The notes under the pieces: generated by a model | Told to the model about the DNA's origin: nothing | The model's input: the letters and a program-made list of their open reading frames with translations, nothing else | Databases searched by the model: none | Part shown: piece after piece, positions 47,647-59,744 of the stretch | Position numbering within the stretch: the stretch's first letter is position 1 | Layout: each line of letters begins with the position of its first letter | Position numbers and translations under genes: made by a program | Assembly (NCBI RefSeq): GCF_035222275.1 | Contig: NW_026946359.1 | Span: 3,100,001-3,164,000 of the forward strand | DNA length: 64,000 nt | Source: Podospora bellae-mahoneyi | Taxonomy: Eukaryota > Ascomycota > Sordariomycetes > Sordariales > Podosporaceae | Reading direction: 5' to 3'

Positions 47647-49571
47647 TCGTCGCTTGCCGTCTAGGAAGGTCGGCCGGTAGACTGGTTGGTCTCGCATACT
47701 CGACAAACATCCCTCTCAAGACCCAACCATCAACTTCTGTCGTCGAGTACCATCACTGCCCTTCGCGCCCTGTCGCTTTCCAATCCGACCTCTCACGTGT
47801 CAAGCCGCCTTGTCGACCGAAGAGTCAGTCGCACTCGTCACTAATGACAAACATGTTTCGCTCATCATTGGCGACCGGTTGCCAGCAGTTGCATCTTCTC
47901 AGCCGTCCTTCCCGATTGAAAAGCGCTCGTCGCTTCGCCAAGTCTCCGCCTTGCCTTCGGTTTGCTTTTACCACTCGGGCAGAGTCTGATCGGTAGCAAA
48001 GCACCCATTATCCAGCGAGCTGCTCTCGTATCATCATGTCAGCCGGCCGACCTTGTCATGCCAAAAAGTCGATGCTGTCTCGTCCTCGAAAGACTCATCC
48101 GTTGCCAGTCTCGGTCCATTATCGCCGCCAACAAGACTCCGGTCCTCATCGGAATCCTACTCAAGCTGCTGCAAGACACCGGCCTGGTCGATTCCTTCTG
48201 TCAGTCTCTTCTTTTATCTTTGCGTCGTTGGATATTATCGTTATCGTTCAGTTGTGGCTTTTTGTTTTCGTTGCTTCGATCGAGCTTGTCGTCATGAGGT
48301 TGTCTTTGGTATTGTTGTCATGGCTTGCGTTGTCGTTACGATGTTGTGTTGTTTTATCATCGCCGGGTTGCCTTGTGGTTGGTTGTCGTCTGTCTTCGTC
48401 CGGTGGTCAAATTGATGGGTGGCGTCCTTGATACCCTTAGGCCCGGAGATGGGGCTGTGGCGTTCTCCTTTATTTTCATAATCTCGCGAAAAGGATAAAA
48501 AAATAGCACACATCCCTGTTTGATTAAGAGAAGGTCGGAAGGGAAGGCCGCGAGGGAAGGGAGGGGAGGGGGGATACGTTATCATTACCATGCCGGCATG
48601 AAGATAGGGAGGCAGGTTCTCTCCATTATCGATCGGTTCGCTAACATTGTCGACATGCATTTCGGGAGAAGGGGACAGTGGGTAATAGGAGTTTATAAAC
48701 TGACTTGGCTTGGCTATCTGGGAGTTGGGTTAGAAAGGAATGAAAAGGAAAGGGGGAAAAGGGTCGGAATAAGCAAGCGTTTGTGTTTTGGAATTCTTTT
48801 TTCTTTTTTTGTTTGTCAAACAGATTTTTTTATCATACCTATATGGGATTTTCTTTTTCTTGTTTTATCTGAGCAATCAAAACAATCGAACTCCGGTTCC
48901 TTCTTTTTTCTTTTCTTCATATGAGCTCATCTTTGCCACCCAACGGGCCGGTCCAAGCCGCTCGGCCGGGATCTTCGACGTTCCCGTCCATCTGATCTTT
49001 CGGTGCTTGCATGATAAATCCGCTTGGACTTTTCCTATACTTGGGTGTGGATGTGGTGATGCTGGTGTACGAAGTAATTATAGGTCAACGACTGGTCACC
49101 CACTCATGCAACCTTGCCGTTCTCCAATCCTCCCCCCCCTCCAAAAAAAAAAAACACTTGTTTTTTCCACAACTCACAGTTCTCCACCGATGTTCCCGGG
49201 TCCCGGGTCGGTTTTGTAGATGCGGGGATGGTAGGATGATGTGGTGATAGGGTAGCATTCGCCAACGGTGTTCTCCCGCGGTGCTCCATCGTGCTAAGAC
49301 GTTTAAAGCCCATGAAAAAGAAAAGCCAAATTCCGAATGGCAACTCCTAGGGTAAAGCCGGTTTAGCCTGATATATTGCCGTCACGGTCAACTCGTGGTG
49401 TCGTCCCGATGGATACTACTGTTGCCGTCCCGATGGGGGTGGTGTTGTTCCTGCATCTTGTTGCTGTAGTGGTGTATAAGTAGATCGGTGAGGTAGGGTA
49501 GGTCGGTGTGTCGTCGAGATGGAAGGGTAGGTAGGCTCGCATTTCCTATTCGCCTCGTCGTTGTCGTCAAA
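47647..49571. other. Intergenic, 1.9 kb
   Basis: Pyrimidine-rich and T-rich tracts up to about 48900, then the GDSL gene promoter. Small ORFs show no motif. A-run near 49142-49153. No RNA gene recognised. Confidence 0.55.
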
Positions 49572-50946
49572 ATGGCAATTCTCCGGGGTTTCCTCCTCGG
49601 CCTCGGCCTCGCTCTCGCCGGTGTTGTTCAGGGCCATGATGATGGCAGTCAATGGGTCGATCTCTGGGCTTCGATGCCTCAGGAGGTAGAACCGCATAAT
49701 CTGCCGCCTGCGCCGTTTGTAAGTTCCTTTTCCACATCAAACATACCTTTCTTCTTGTATCGAGAGATTCTTGCTGACCCATCCCCTGTTCCAGACCGGC
49801 GAGGACTCCATCTACACCAACACCACCATCCGCCAAACCATCCACCTCACCCAACCCGCTCCCCACATCCGCCTCTCCCTCTCCAACGAATTCGGCGGCC
49901 CCTCTGCCGATCTCCACATCTCCGCCGTCACCATCGCCCTCCCCCTCAACGGCACGGCCGGCTCCCCCTCCATCCAGCCCAGAACCCTCCGCCAAGTCAC
50001 CTTCTCGGGCGGAAGCAAATCCTTCACCATCCCCAACGGCGCCATCGCCATCTCGGACCCCATCAGAAACCTCAACGTCAAAGCCGAGACCAACCTCGCC
50101 GTCACAATCTACATCCAGCAAGGCCAGCAAGGCAAGCGAATCTCCGGCCACCCAGGCAGCCGAACAAGCAGCTGGTTCATCAACGGCGACCACACCAAAG
50201 CAGTCGACTTGCCATCCGAGGCGGTGAGGGTAGACCGGTGGTTCATCCTCTCCGCGGTCGAAGGCTGGGTAGACAAGAAAAGAACCCTCGGGAGCCTAGT
50301 CATCATCGGCGACAGCATCACCGACGGCCGCGGCTCAACCACAAACGGCAACGACCGTTGGCCCGACCAACTCCTCCGCCGGCTCGAATCCCAACGTCGC
50401 GGCGGTTCAGGAATGAGCGTCATCAACCAAGCCGCCGGAGGCAACAGGGTCCTAGCCGACGGGCTCGGACCCAACGCGCTGGGCCGGATAGCAAGGGACG
50501 TCCTCGCTCACAACGGAGTAAAATACGTGGTTCTTTTCGAGGGCGTCAACGACCTTGGCACCGCTGCCGAAGGCGACCTAGTCAAGACAGGGGATCGTCT
50601 CATTCAAGCTTATGAGCAGATCATCACCCGGCTTCACGGGCGTGGGATTGCCGTATTTGGGGCGACGATCACGCCCATGAGCGGGCCGGGCCAGGCGTAT
50701 GGGGAACCGAGGAGGGAGGAGCAGAGGGTGAGGGTGAATAGGTGGATTAGGACCAGCGGGAGGTTCGACGCGGTGATTGACTTTGACAAGGCGGTGAGGG
50801 ATCCAAAGAATGAGACGCGGCTGAGACCAGAGTATGACACGGGGGATTACCTTCACTTGAACCCGACGGGGTACAAGGCCATGGCCGAGGCGGTCGATTT
50901 GAGGTTGTTTGAGAGGTTCAAGGATGGGGTGTCGAGTATTGTTTAG
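49572..50946 (+). CDS. Secreted GDSL/SGNH-hydrolase esterase
   Basis: Two exons, 49572-49718 and 49795-50946, joined in phase 0, giving 432 residues. The first about 21 residues (MAILRGFLLGLGLALAGVVQ) form a clear signal peptide. SGNH blocks are visible: block I GDSITDG (Ser near 223), the Gly of block II in NQAAGGNRV, block III GVNDLG (near 300, Asn of the oxyanion hole), and block V DYLHLNPTGY with the catalytic Asp and His near 401-404. The family hydrolyses esters of polysaccharide side chains or lipids outside the cell. The amino-terminal 150 residues form a beta-rich domain, as in the rhamnogalacturonan-acetylesterase-like and related fungal SGNH proteins; the substrate cannot be told from sequence alone. 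Coding-strand composition is C-rich in the first two thirds and G-rich at the end. Confidence 0.9.
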
Positions 50947-51559
50947 GAACCCCGAGAGAGAGAGAGAGAGGGGAGGGGGGGGGGGTCAAGTTAAGGTTGA
51001 GGAAGTTAAATTGAATGTCGGTGGAGATGAAGCTATGGGTTAGGGTGGGACAGTAGGGCACACTAAGTGACAAAAAGTAATGAGGGGAGGGAGGCGGAGA
51101 AGGACAAACCTACATATGCACCGAAGGTCCGCGAAGATCCGAGGTGTCCGGCTTATATAGCTTTCCAAATACTATTATGCACCATCGAGGCACACGTCAG
51201 ACTCAAAGTGGTGTGAAAATGTATGGAGATGGATGCTTACGGTATGCAGTCAAATGTTGACTGGGATGCTGTCGAAGCATCGAAAGCATCCGACAGGGAT
51301 CCGTCACCTTATACCCCATACCACCAGCGGCCCAACGATTGACACATGGCCCAATACATGATAAGACCAGATATGCAGGGTCACATTACAACGCTTTCCT
51401 GCCAATGGTAAATACAAATAGATATAATGGTATTTAACTCTCAAGACCTTTTGTAGCCCCAAAAACTCCGCTCCCAGGCAGGCATGCACTACTTCCGTAC
51501 AACAAGTGTCTCCTGACCCGCCCCCCTTCCCCAGAACCAATCCAGACTCCCCAGCTACA
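50947..51559. other. Convergent intergenic region GDSL / ERB1
   Basis: A GA-dinucleotide tract (about 50957-50971) followed at once by a G-rich run lies directly after the GDSL stop codon. The rest shows nothing recognisable. Confidence 0.6.
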
Positions 51560-54182
51560 TTACATCCACAATCTCGCCGTTCCATCCGCTCCGGCAGACA
51601 CACACCACGGTTCTCTCGGGTGCCAGTCGATATCCACGACACCCACTTGGTTGACAACCTTGTGGCCCTTAAGTTGCTTGACTGGCACGATTGTAGGGCT
51701 TTCAAGCTGGTCATTGGGCACCTTGCCATAAAAGATCTGCAACGTGCCGTCGTCACTGGCGTCTGCGAACAACGGAAGTCCGCCCTTGTGGAACCGCACG
51801 GCACGGATGGCCTTTGGATGGAATCTCATTGTCTTGTGTGGCCGGTTGGACAAGTCAAGGTCGTGCCAGAGCAACCGCCTATCGTAACTGCCGACAATCA
51901 AGTGATCGCCGCCAGAGTGAATGTCAAGTGACGAGATCCTGTAAATTCGTTAGCGAGTCTCCTTTATCAGATGGACGTTGGGCAGCATACCATTTAGCAC
52001 CAGGCTGGACAATCTTGACCAGCTCCACCTTCTGAAGATCATAGCACCGCACTGTGCGCATCGTCGCAACGAAGAAGAGTGGCTTCAGCGGGTGGAACAC
52101 CACAGTCTGTGCAAGACCGTGGAGTTTCCGGAAAGGAATCTGGGTAAGGTGCTTGGACAAGGTGTGAATCGCCACAGAGCTGCGCTGGCCCTCAGGGGAC
52201 ACTGTCGCAAAGTGATCGCCTCTTCTGTGCCAGGTAATGACCTTGACAGCGGACCTGACTGTGACCCTGACAAGAACACCTGCGTCTTCAAGCTTGGTGC
52301 CAGGTCTGGCCCACTTGCCAGCAGGCTCCTTACCGGGAGCTGTGGCTGGTTGTTGACCATTGGTTGCGTAGCCGAAGCCAGCAGCGAGAACATCACGGCT
52401 TGCCTGGTCAAGTGTAGGCGTGACGCTCGAGTGTGGCGGAACCATCAAGAAGACATCCTCACCCGCAGAAGCAGCAAGGACAAAGGCATCCTTGGTTGGT
52501 CTCCAGCGGACGGTATAGACTGGGTCTTCACTGCTCAACTTCACAGACCATACTTGCCGGCCGGTCAACAACTCCCATACGCGCACAGTGCCGTCACTGC
52601 CGCCTGTAGCCAAAGCCACACCGGTCTGTTGGTGGTCAGCATTTTGTCATCCGTGCTCACGTATAGTTAGAGGAAAACTTACAGGGTCTATCGCGACACT
52701 TCTTACCGTGCCCTCGTGGCCGCGGAAGATGGTCTGGACAACGGTAGGGAATGGCTTCAACTCAGCAGGCGAAGGAAGCTTGGGAAGAAGCGAGTTGGGG
52801 TCAATGTTGAGCCTGTTTTTCCGCACACGGGGAGCAAGATAAAGGTCCATGCACCGTTCGAATCTCTCCTTGACCAAAGTGCCCCACGCAGGTACCTTGC
52901 GAAGAGAGTTGAACTTTTGAGGGAGGAACTCCTTCTCGCGGTCCTCAGGGTCAGTCTTCTCCCACTCTTCGCGTTCTTCCTTTGTTCTGTGAAACTATTA
53001 GTCTGTTTGCTTGGGAACAACGAATCTGACCGTCACTTACGGCAAGTACTCCTCAGGAGGATTGTAACTCATTTCATAGCCAGGAGGTGGGAGCTTAGGC
53101 GCAGGAATGTGCATAGGATTTGGTGCCGCTGGCTCCTCATCTTGCCAAAGATCGAACTGAACCTCCTCCTTCTCTTCCTCCTCTCTTTCACGCTCCTCAG
53201 GAGGCTTGTAAGGAAGGATTCTGCCTTCGCGAATGGCGCGGACCAATTTCATCACCTGCTTAGCCTCGTTCTTGGATGGCAAGAAGCGCCTCTTGGGTTC
53301 CGGGGCCGCGCTGAGGGCTGTTTTGAGGTTAGCTATGATTCAGTTCCACCAATTGACAGGCGTTTTCTTACGCATCGTTTCTTGCTTAGAACTAAACCAT
53401 TCGACGGTATCGGGATAGGGGTCATAACCCTCGTCAGGAACAAGACCATGCTGGACACGACGGACCAGCTCCAGCTCCTCCTGTGTAAGATTGAGCGGGT
53501 TTCCGGTGTTGATGTCGGTCAAACCAGTCCAGCCCTTGGGGACCTCAATGGTATCGAGAAGACTTTGCAGCGCATCGCCAGTGGCTGGGCGCATAATCTT
53601 CTTGCCATTGATGTCGTAGCCGATGTGTGGGTAGCTGTCGTAGAAGCTGAGGGGGATGTTTCCTATCGTGTTAACGGGGCCTTGGGCATCTGAATCGTCG
53701 GAATCGTAGACTGGGTCGATTTCACTGTTGACGCCCCCGTATTAGCCCTCCATTTCGCATTCCCTAGGTTGCTACTTTTCTACGTACTCGTAGACATATC
53801 TCTCTCCACCATTGGCGTCCTTCACAACTTTGTAATTGCGGTCCTCCTCCTCTTGGTGCTTTGGCTTTGGGTCAACGCCCGGTTCCGTAATTTCAAGTTC
53901 CTCAGCATCCTTGCTGAGCTTCCCCATTTCATCATCTGACGGAATGTCGTCGCTCAAGAGCGCATCGTCATCCCCCTCCTCCTCCTCGGCGTCCTCGCTA
54001 CCTTCGCTGACCTCGCTTTCGCTGTCGACATCGTCGATTTCGTCGGACGGAATGTAGTCCTCCTCATCTTCGCTGGCCTCCAAAACACCGTCGAAAAGAC
54101 CATTTGCGAGCTCGTCGTCAGCCTCCGAGTCGGATTCCTCGTCCCTCGCCTTGCGCTTCTTTTCTACCGGTTTTGACTTCAT
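51560..54182 (-). CDS. ERB1: Ribosome biogenesis protein Erb1 (BOP1)
   Basis: Six exons on the minus strand: 54182-53788, 53724-53372, 53317-53041, 52986-52683, 52625-51991 and 51938-51560, giving 780 residues. Every junction keeps frame: phase 2, 1, 2, 0, 2. Donors are GTACGT, GTAAGA, GTAAGT, GTAAGT and GTATGC. The amino end is basic, then strongly acidic (residues 17-110). The Bop1 amino-terminal domain follows ([36 protein letters not shown]), then at least five WD40 blades ending in [14 protein letters not shown]. Erb1 works with Ytm1 and Nop7 (PeBoW complex) in 27S pre-rRNA processing and 60S subunit assembly in the nucleolus. Length and domain order fit the family. Divergent from the Zn2Cys6 gene. 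Confidence 0.95.
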
Positions 54183-55058
54183 TGTGCTGAAATTGACGGG
54201 TTAGGATGTCTGGACTGGTTACTGTCGCGCTGCAGCCGATGGCCCCAAAATTTCCATGGACAATCTTTTTTTTTAGCGGATTTCTGCCAATCTTTGGAGT
54301 TTTGGCGGGGCCCAGCTCGCTCACCGCTTTTGTGCCGAGAAGCTAACGTGATGCACTAGCCTGTCTGGGACAAGTCTTGAGTGAGCTCTTGAGAAACTCA
54401 AACCCCACCTCATCTGAACTTCTCGACTGCATCTGGTAGGGACTCGAATGTTGGACTCGAGATGAAATGTTTTGGGCCCAAGTCATACACCTGGGGCATG
54501 TGTTTTCGCGCCCGCGCCAATCACACAAACATGCCAGGATATGCATTCGAACGAGCAATCAACCGTACTCCCACTGACTACGGACAGTGAAAAAGATCCC
54601 AGTTAAAGCAGCGTGAGTTACACATGTGAACCTTGATAGCCAACAGGCGAGTGCTGACAAATGATACGCTCAAAGTGCGGCTCCCTTTATGTATATGACT
54701 GCAAGAAAGGCCTCCCCTCCAATGACCAGCGGGAGCACGATTGAGCCGTTTTACTTTCACGGAACTTATGAGACGCATTTGGACGATCCTACGCGGGGAG
54801 GCTTGTGGTACGAATCCTTTATAGGTACCCCTCGGTTACGTGGATTCGGACAAACAGGCCATGTTGCCCTTCAGCTGATATCCCAACCAACCCATCCTTT
54901 TTGTTTATGCTTGCTTACGTTGACCGCCATCTTAAACCTTGCAACCTACCGTCCGACGGTTCTCGTCTGACTTCTAGAACGAGCAAGTTGTCAACTTAAT
55001 TATCAATCAACCATCTGTCGATACATATCTATAAGCGACGCTCTGGGAGCCACAAAAG
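54183..55058. other. Divergent promoter region ERB1 / Zn2Cys6 gene
   Basis: 880 bp with no coding signal. Both promoters must lie here. Nothing else recognised. Confidence 0.6.
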
Positions 55059-56599
55059 ATGAGCACAAACACTGCCCGCAAGGCCGGCGAACAGCCAAAG
55101 CGTCGTGCCTGCGACGAATGCCGTATGCCGCCCTTGATGATCTTGCTTTGAGGATAGTCTTCTGACTCTCTACAGGAGGCCGAAAGCTCGCCTGTTCCAA
55201 AGAAATCGATGGATGCGCTCGATGCAAGCGCGAAGGCATCAAATGCGTCTACTCGCCTCAGAAACCCATGGGAAGGCCGAGAAAACGAGCACATGTTAAG
55301 ATTGACGCCACTGAAAACACTGAAACCAATGCTCAGAAAGACAAGCCAAATGTCGTTACCGCAGAGACTGCACCAGCCCTCCCAGCCCTCCCGGCGAACA
55401 TCACCCCTATTCCACCTTTCAACCCCGACGACTTTGCACTTCCAGAGTTCGACCCAACCCTCGCCATGGATCTCGACTTCTCCTTCCTCGACATGAGCAA
55501 CGCCGACCTCAACTTCATAGACATCATCGACCCCTCCACTCAATTCCCACCCAACCAGTACCTCCCCACCGACCCCCTCCCACAACACCTCAACCCATTA
55601 CCCCCCATCGAGCCCATCAACAAAACCCCCGTATCCGAGCCCCCAGGACAGTTCTTCGCCTTCGGCACCGACCTCGGACAGATCGACTTCAATTCTTCCG
55701 TCTGCCAACAACCCCCTACCAGCCAAGCACCCGAGATCTCCCAAGAAGACGTCACCGAAATCTTCTCCATCCCCAACAACATCCCCACCATCCCCGACGA
55801 TTGTTCCGTCCCCAGTCTTTCCCCGGGAGGGAGCTCTTCCTCATCCTCCTCCTCCCCCAGCGCCGACCCTCATTCCAACGACCCCCCAACATGCAGCTGC
55901 CTAACCTCGCTGTACCTAGCAATGGAATCAGTAAAAGTCCTCCCCAAATCCATCTCCCGCGCCATGCGCATCACCCGAGCGGCCTCCCGAACAGCCCACG
56001 ACTCCATCCTCTGCAAAGTCTGCAGCGACGTCCCCTTGTTCAACCCGGATAACCCGGGCACGTTGGCCAAGCCGCCGATGGTGTCGCTTCAGTCGCTCAT
56101 GATGCTCGGGGCTCTGCTTCCATCCCTCTCGAACGCGTACATGAGGATATTGACAATGGTTGATCAGGAGGCTGCTGCTGCTGACAGGGAAAGGCGGAAG
56201 ATTGTGTTTACGCTTTCCGAGTATGGGGGTCTGTGGGGGACGTTGGCCGAGCTGGAGCCTTACCAGTGCGGGGCGGCGGAGAAGCTGGAGGGAAGGGTGA
56301 TGGAGGCGGGGTTGTGGAGGTTGACGGTTAGGGCACTGCTCAAGATTGATGTTTATGGGGTGCCGGATGTGGAGTGTAGGGATGTGAGGATGTTGGGGTT
56401 GAAGGATATTATTGGGATGATGGAGGAGAGGTCGAGGAGGAGGCATAGGTTGATGGATGAGTTGGTCGAACGGGGGGTGGTGAGGAGGATGAAGGGGTAT
56501 GTGAAGTTGGGGGATGGGGAGGTTGGGGGGGAGCAGCCGACTTGTTTGAGGATTATTGATATTGCTAAGAGGAGTATGGAGGAGTTAATTATTCCTTAG
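55059..56599 (+). CDS. Zn2Cys6 binuclear-cluster transcription factor
   Basis: Two exons, 55059-55122 and 55176-56599, giving 495 residues. The 53-nt intron (GTATGC to CTACAG) splits an Arg codon within the zinc cluster. Cysteines at 18, 21, 28, 35, 38 and 45 fit C-x2-C-x6-C-x6-C-x2-C-x6-C, the GAL4-type DNA-binding domain, followed by a basic GRPRKR linker. Residues 90-270 are Pro/Asp-rich and probably carry an activation region. The carboxy half starts with CSCLTSLYLAMESVKVLP and later has LQSLMMLGALLPSL. The Cys-rich helical pattern resembles the carboxy domain of AflR-type regulators of fungal secondary metabolism, which I hold as a possibility only. No biosynthetic genes lie in the window, so the target pathway is unknown. 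Start chosen because it is the first Met and the cluster lies directly after it. Confidence 0.9.
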
Positions 56600-57683
56600 G
56601 TGGGGGAGTTGATTGATGTGGGAAGGAGGGGGGGAGGCAAGAGGTTAGAGGGCCGCAATGTCGACCGACTATCTCGAAGATGGCTTCAACATGGAGGCAA
56701 CAGGCTAGGGGATTACTTGGGTGGATCAAGGGGGGCAAAACGAGCCACGAGATGGCAAATACGGTGGACTACAGGACAACGCTGTGTTTACAGTTGGATT
56801 CAACATGTTGATATCACAAAAGACTGTTTTAGGATGGAGGAATGAGATGCACGGGAGACATCAAAGCAGGGGGCTCCCTGCTGGGCAGGTGCTGTGGTGC
56901 TCAACGAACTTGAAGGCGTTCCGGACAGGATGTTTGCTTTTTACCCATTGGGAGTTACTGTATAATATTATACCGTAGTCTTTGTTTATCAGATACCAAC
57001 AGCCACAACTCCATACACACCAGCCAGCCAACCACCACTCACTCCTGTCCTTGACCATTCGCCATCCGGCCCTCCACTCTTCCACCCCGCCCCATCCATC
57101 CCAGCCCCAATCCACCCTTCATAACCCCATTTTCCTTGTTCTCTCTTTCGCACCTCGTCAAGGCAGAACACGGCTCGTCGCAGTCGTCAAGCGCGTCCTT
57201 GGCTGACTTAAAAGTGTCTGCGGGGGAGAACCTCGTCAGGTTTGAACACAGTTTCGAACAAGAGATTTAATCATCTCATCCGCTGCAGATTACGGTTGAA
57301 GAAGGGTCTGCTAACGAGTTTCTGATGATTATGAACATTATAAAAATTCCCAAGACGGCAATTTTTTTCCGTGGCTGGCCTTTTTGTGGCTTTTGCTGCT
57401 GGTTGGGGGTCAGCTTCACGCAACCTCGAACCTCGTCAGTTCGAAGTCCAGCTTTCCAGCAAAATCTCAGTTTGCCTTTTTCCAACTGAAGAAACTGTGA
57501 ACCGCTCAATGACCTACAACGTTATGACCCACAGTTTCTTCAAGAAGTGAGCAAGATATGTATATATATATATATATATAGCTTGAGCAATCAAAACCGA
57601 AGGCGTGGCATGTTCAACATGTCAAACCGAAGGGTCACCAAACAAAAAAAAAAAAAAAAAAAAGGGTAAAAACTACCAATACC

Positions 57684-57733
57684 GGTTTTTTTTCGTAACC
57701 GGTTGTCTACATTGTAGATAGCTGGTGAGCTTT
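57684..57733 (+). repeat. Hairpin-bearing repeat, copy 1
   Basis: GGT, a T-run, CGTAACC (57694-57700), an 11-bp imperfect stem with wobble pairs (57701-57723, centre TCTACATTGTAGA), then GGTGAGCTTT. Shares the flanking CGTAACC and GGTGAGCTTT with copy 2, which starts exactly 500 nt downstream, but the stem sequence differs. Confidence 0.6.
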
Positions 57734-58186
57734 ACATATTTGGAACAACGGTGTTCTATTCTTTTCCAACTCTCGATGGCGCTTGTGGCATACCCTCATC
57801 AAACCAGTCCAATTCCAAGTACCTTATGCCTCCCTGCTTTTTTAACAGCATCTCCTCACCCCAAACTAACCCCAAAGCAGCCACCCATCACAACAACAAC
57901 AACCCCCCCCCCCCCAACCTCATACCCCAACCAATTCCTAACCCAAAGTACTGGTGATTTGTCCGCAGCGCAACGGTCAAACACGAGCGCACTTTGGGGG
58001 GGTCACAAACGTATATTAAGCTGCCAAAAGCTTAGGATTCGAGTCTCTGTTGCAGCACAATTCTTCTTCTTCACCTTGTGAACCGTTTCATGACCCACAA
58101 GAACTAAGCGGAGACCATGCGGCAACATGAGGACTATGACACACCAGAGTGTCAAAAAACAGAGTGTTTAAAAACCGACGTACACA

Positions 58187-58230
58187 GGTTTTTCGTAACC
58201 AGCTACCTGGCCAGTAGTTGGTGAGCTTTT
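58187..58230 (+). repeat. Hairpin-bearing repeat, copy 2
   Basis: GGT, a T-run, CGTAACC (58194-58200), a stem AGCTAC/GTAGTT around CTGGCCA (58201-58219), then GGTGAGCTTTT. The stem sequence differs from copy 1 yet still pairs. Confidence 0.6.
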
Positions 58231-58630
58231 TTATGTGTCGCTCTCTTTTGCAGTATTCAGGTGAATAGAAACAATTGAATTTCGAACACATGTTTGCTGT
58301 TCCTAAAACCATCAACAATTTTCTACATGTCAACAACCCTCAAATGAGAAGAGAAACCGGATAATAGATAAAAATGATGGATGAAGCTACGCCGGTAACA
58401 TGATTTGCCTGGCCATTTGCATCTTCCCTAGCTTGACCAACTTGACGCCCTTCTCTCGGTTCCCTTTGCTTGTCCTTTCCCCCGTCCTTAACACCATCCT
58501 TGGGCCAGTTCTTCTCTTCCTCTTTTTGGTATCCTGTGTGCGTTGTGTTCTCATAATTTGTTGTTTTGTATGCGAGAGATGCAATGAATCACGCAGTGTA
58601 ATTTCAATGACAAGACATTTCGCAATGTGT

Positions 58631-59744
58631 CTAGTACACCTTCTTCTTCTCGTCGATGCTGAACTGGCCGGGACCGCTGTTGACCAGCAGGAGGAGACCA
58701 CCGACAATGGAGAGAATCTGGAAGAAATCGTACTTGGCGAAGTCCTTGTGGGGGTGGTGCTCGTGGAGCTGTTCAATGGGGTTAGCGACTGGCATTTTTT
58801 GCTGACTCGGAGAAAAACTCACAGTCCAGAAGTTGTTCACAATTACGTTGAACACGCTGAGAATGACGACCAACAAGGTGGCGCTGAACTTGGCCTTGAA
58901 ACCAACAACAACCATCACGCAGGCGGCCAGGCCCAACAAGCTGACAATGATGCGGAGAACGGACCACTCGCCAGAGAAAACGAAGCCGATGAAGAGGAAG
59001 ATGAGCAGAACACGACCGGCGAGCTGGAAGTACATCTTGCGGTCCTTCTCTTCGAGCTGGGGAAGTCCGGCAAAGGCCTTGGTCTTGCGCACCCACGAGT
59101 CGGAGAGAACCATCAGGAGACCACCCATGACCGACAGGTTACGCAGGAAGAAGTTGAGGTCAAAGATGAGACCGTACCCGAGAGCCTGCGTGACAACTAC
59201 ACCCATAAGACCGCAGACGGCGTACTCGGAATGCCGGCGGATGATGACGAGGGTTGAGCAGATGGCCATGACGATAACGTTGGCGATCAGGAAAAGGTGG
59301 GTGAGACCGGAGGGAACTAAAAGACAAGGGTGTCAGTCCTATTGTCGCGAAGCGCATTGCACAAGAGTTCCCTAGAGCCACGTACTGTGACGGTAGTCAT
59401 GGAGGTAAAGAAGCTGGTCGCTCCATTGTGTTATTATTCTGAGAGCGTCTTCGATAAAGGTCACGACGATGAGGAAGCGGCCAATGGCGGGAAGGAAGCT
59501 ATTCAGGACCGAGGTTAGCGATCAAGCCCAGACCCGACGGGAGAAGCCCTCCATATCCGGAGTAGCAATCGACTGCAACATACGGCTTGATAGGCTCGCT
59601 GACGGTGTCCAAAAGATCCTCAATCTTGCTGGTTTGCTGGCGGATGGTGTCCAGAGGACTCTGATCCACCCTCTGATCGATGTCTCCGCCAAAGGGCGCC
59701 GGCGCGCCGATGCCGTAGCTGCCCTGTCCTCGCAACTGCGCCAT
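58631..59744 (-). CDS. ERV29: SURF4/Erv29-family cargo receptor
   Basis: Four exons on the minus strand: 59744-59584, 59498-59386, 59316-58823 and 58768-58631, giving 301 residues. Junction phases 2, 1 and 0 all hold, with GTATGT, GTACGT and GTGAGT donors. After a hydrophilic amino arm of about 55 residues (DTIRQQTSKIEDLLDTVSEP), several hydrophobic helices follow, including PAIGRFLIVVTF, LFLIANVIVMAICSTLVII, LLMVL and FSATLLVVILSVFNVIV. The protein ends KKKVY, a dilysine-type signal for return from the Golgi to the ER. Erv29/SURF4 proteins collect soluble secretory cargo (such as glyco-pro-alpha-factor and carboxypeptidase Y in yeast) into COPII vesicles. Order and length fit the family. A long antisense ORF over this gene (58400-59257, +) is a shadow. 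Confidence 0.94.

Larger units (their letters stand above)
56600..58630. other. Convergent intergenic region with hairpin repeats
   Basis: Two kilobases between the 3' ends of the Zn2Cys6 gene and SURF4. Contains two related hairpin elements (57684-57733 and 58187-58230), a TA tract (about 57559-57581), an A-run (about 57643-57663) and a C-run (57906-57920). Two copies of TGTGAACCG followed by CATGACC-like sequence occur at 57496 and 58077. No gene recognised. Confidence 0.55.

Noticed and set aside
49567-50193. 208-codon minus-strand ORF opposite the GDSL gene
   Set aside because: Gly/Asp/Val/Glu-rich shadow of a C-rich coding strand; no motif.
52716-53693. 325-codon plus-strand ORF opposite ERB1
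   Set aside because: Crosses three ERB1 introns and has no motif; antisense shadow.
58021-58060. GGATTCGAGTC resembling a tRNA T-loop
   Set aside because: No matching acceptor or D arm at the right distance.
58400-59257. 285-codon plus-strand ORF opposite SURF4
   Set aside because: Antisense of hydrophobic helices; Glu/Asn/His-rich with no recognisable domain, and SURF4 is complete on the other strand.
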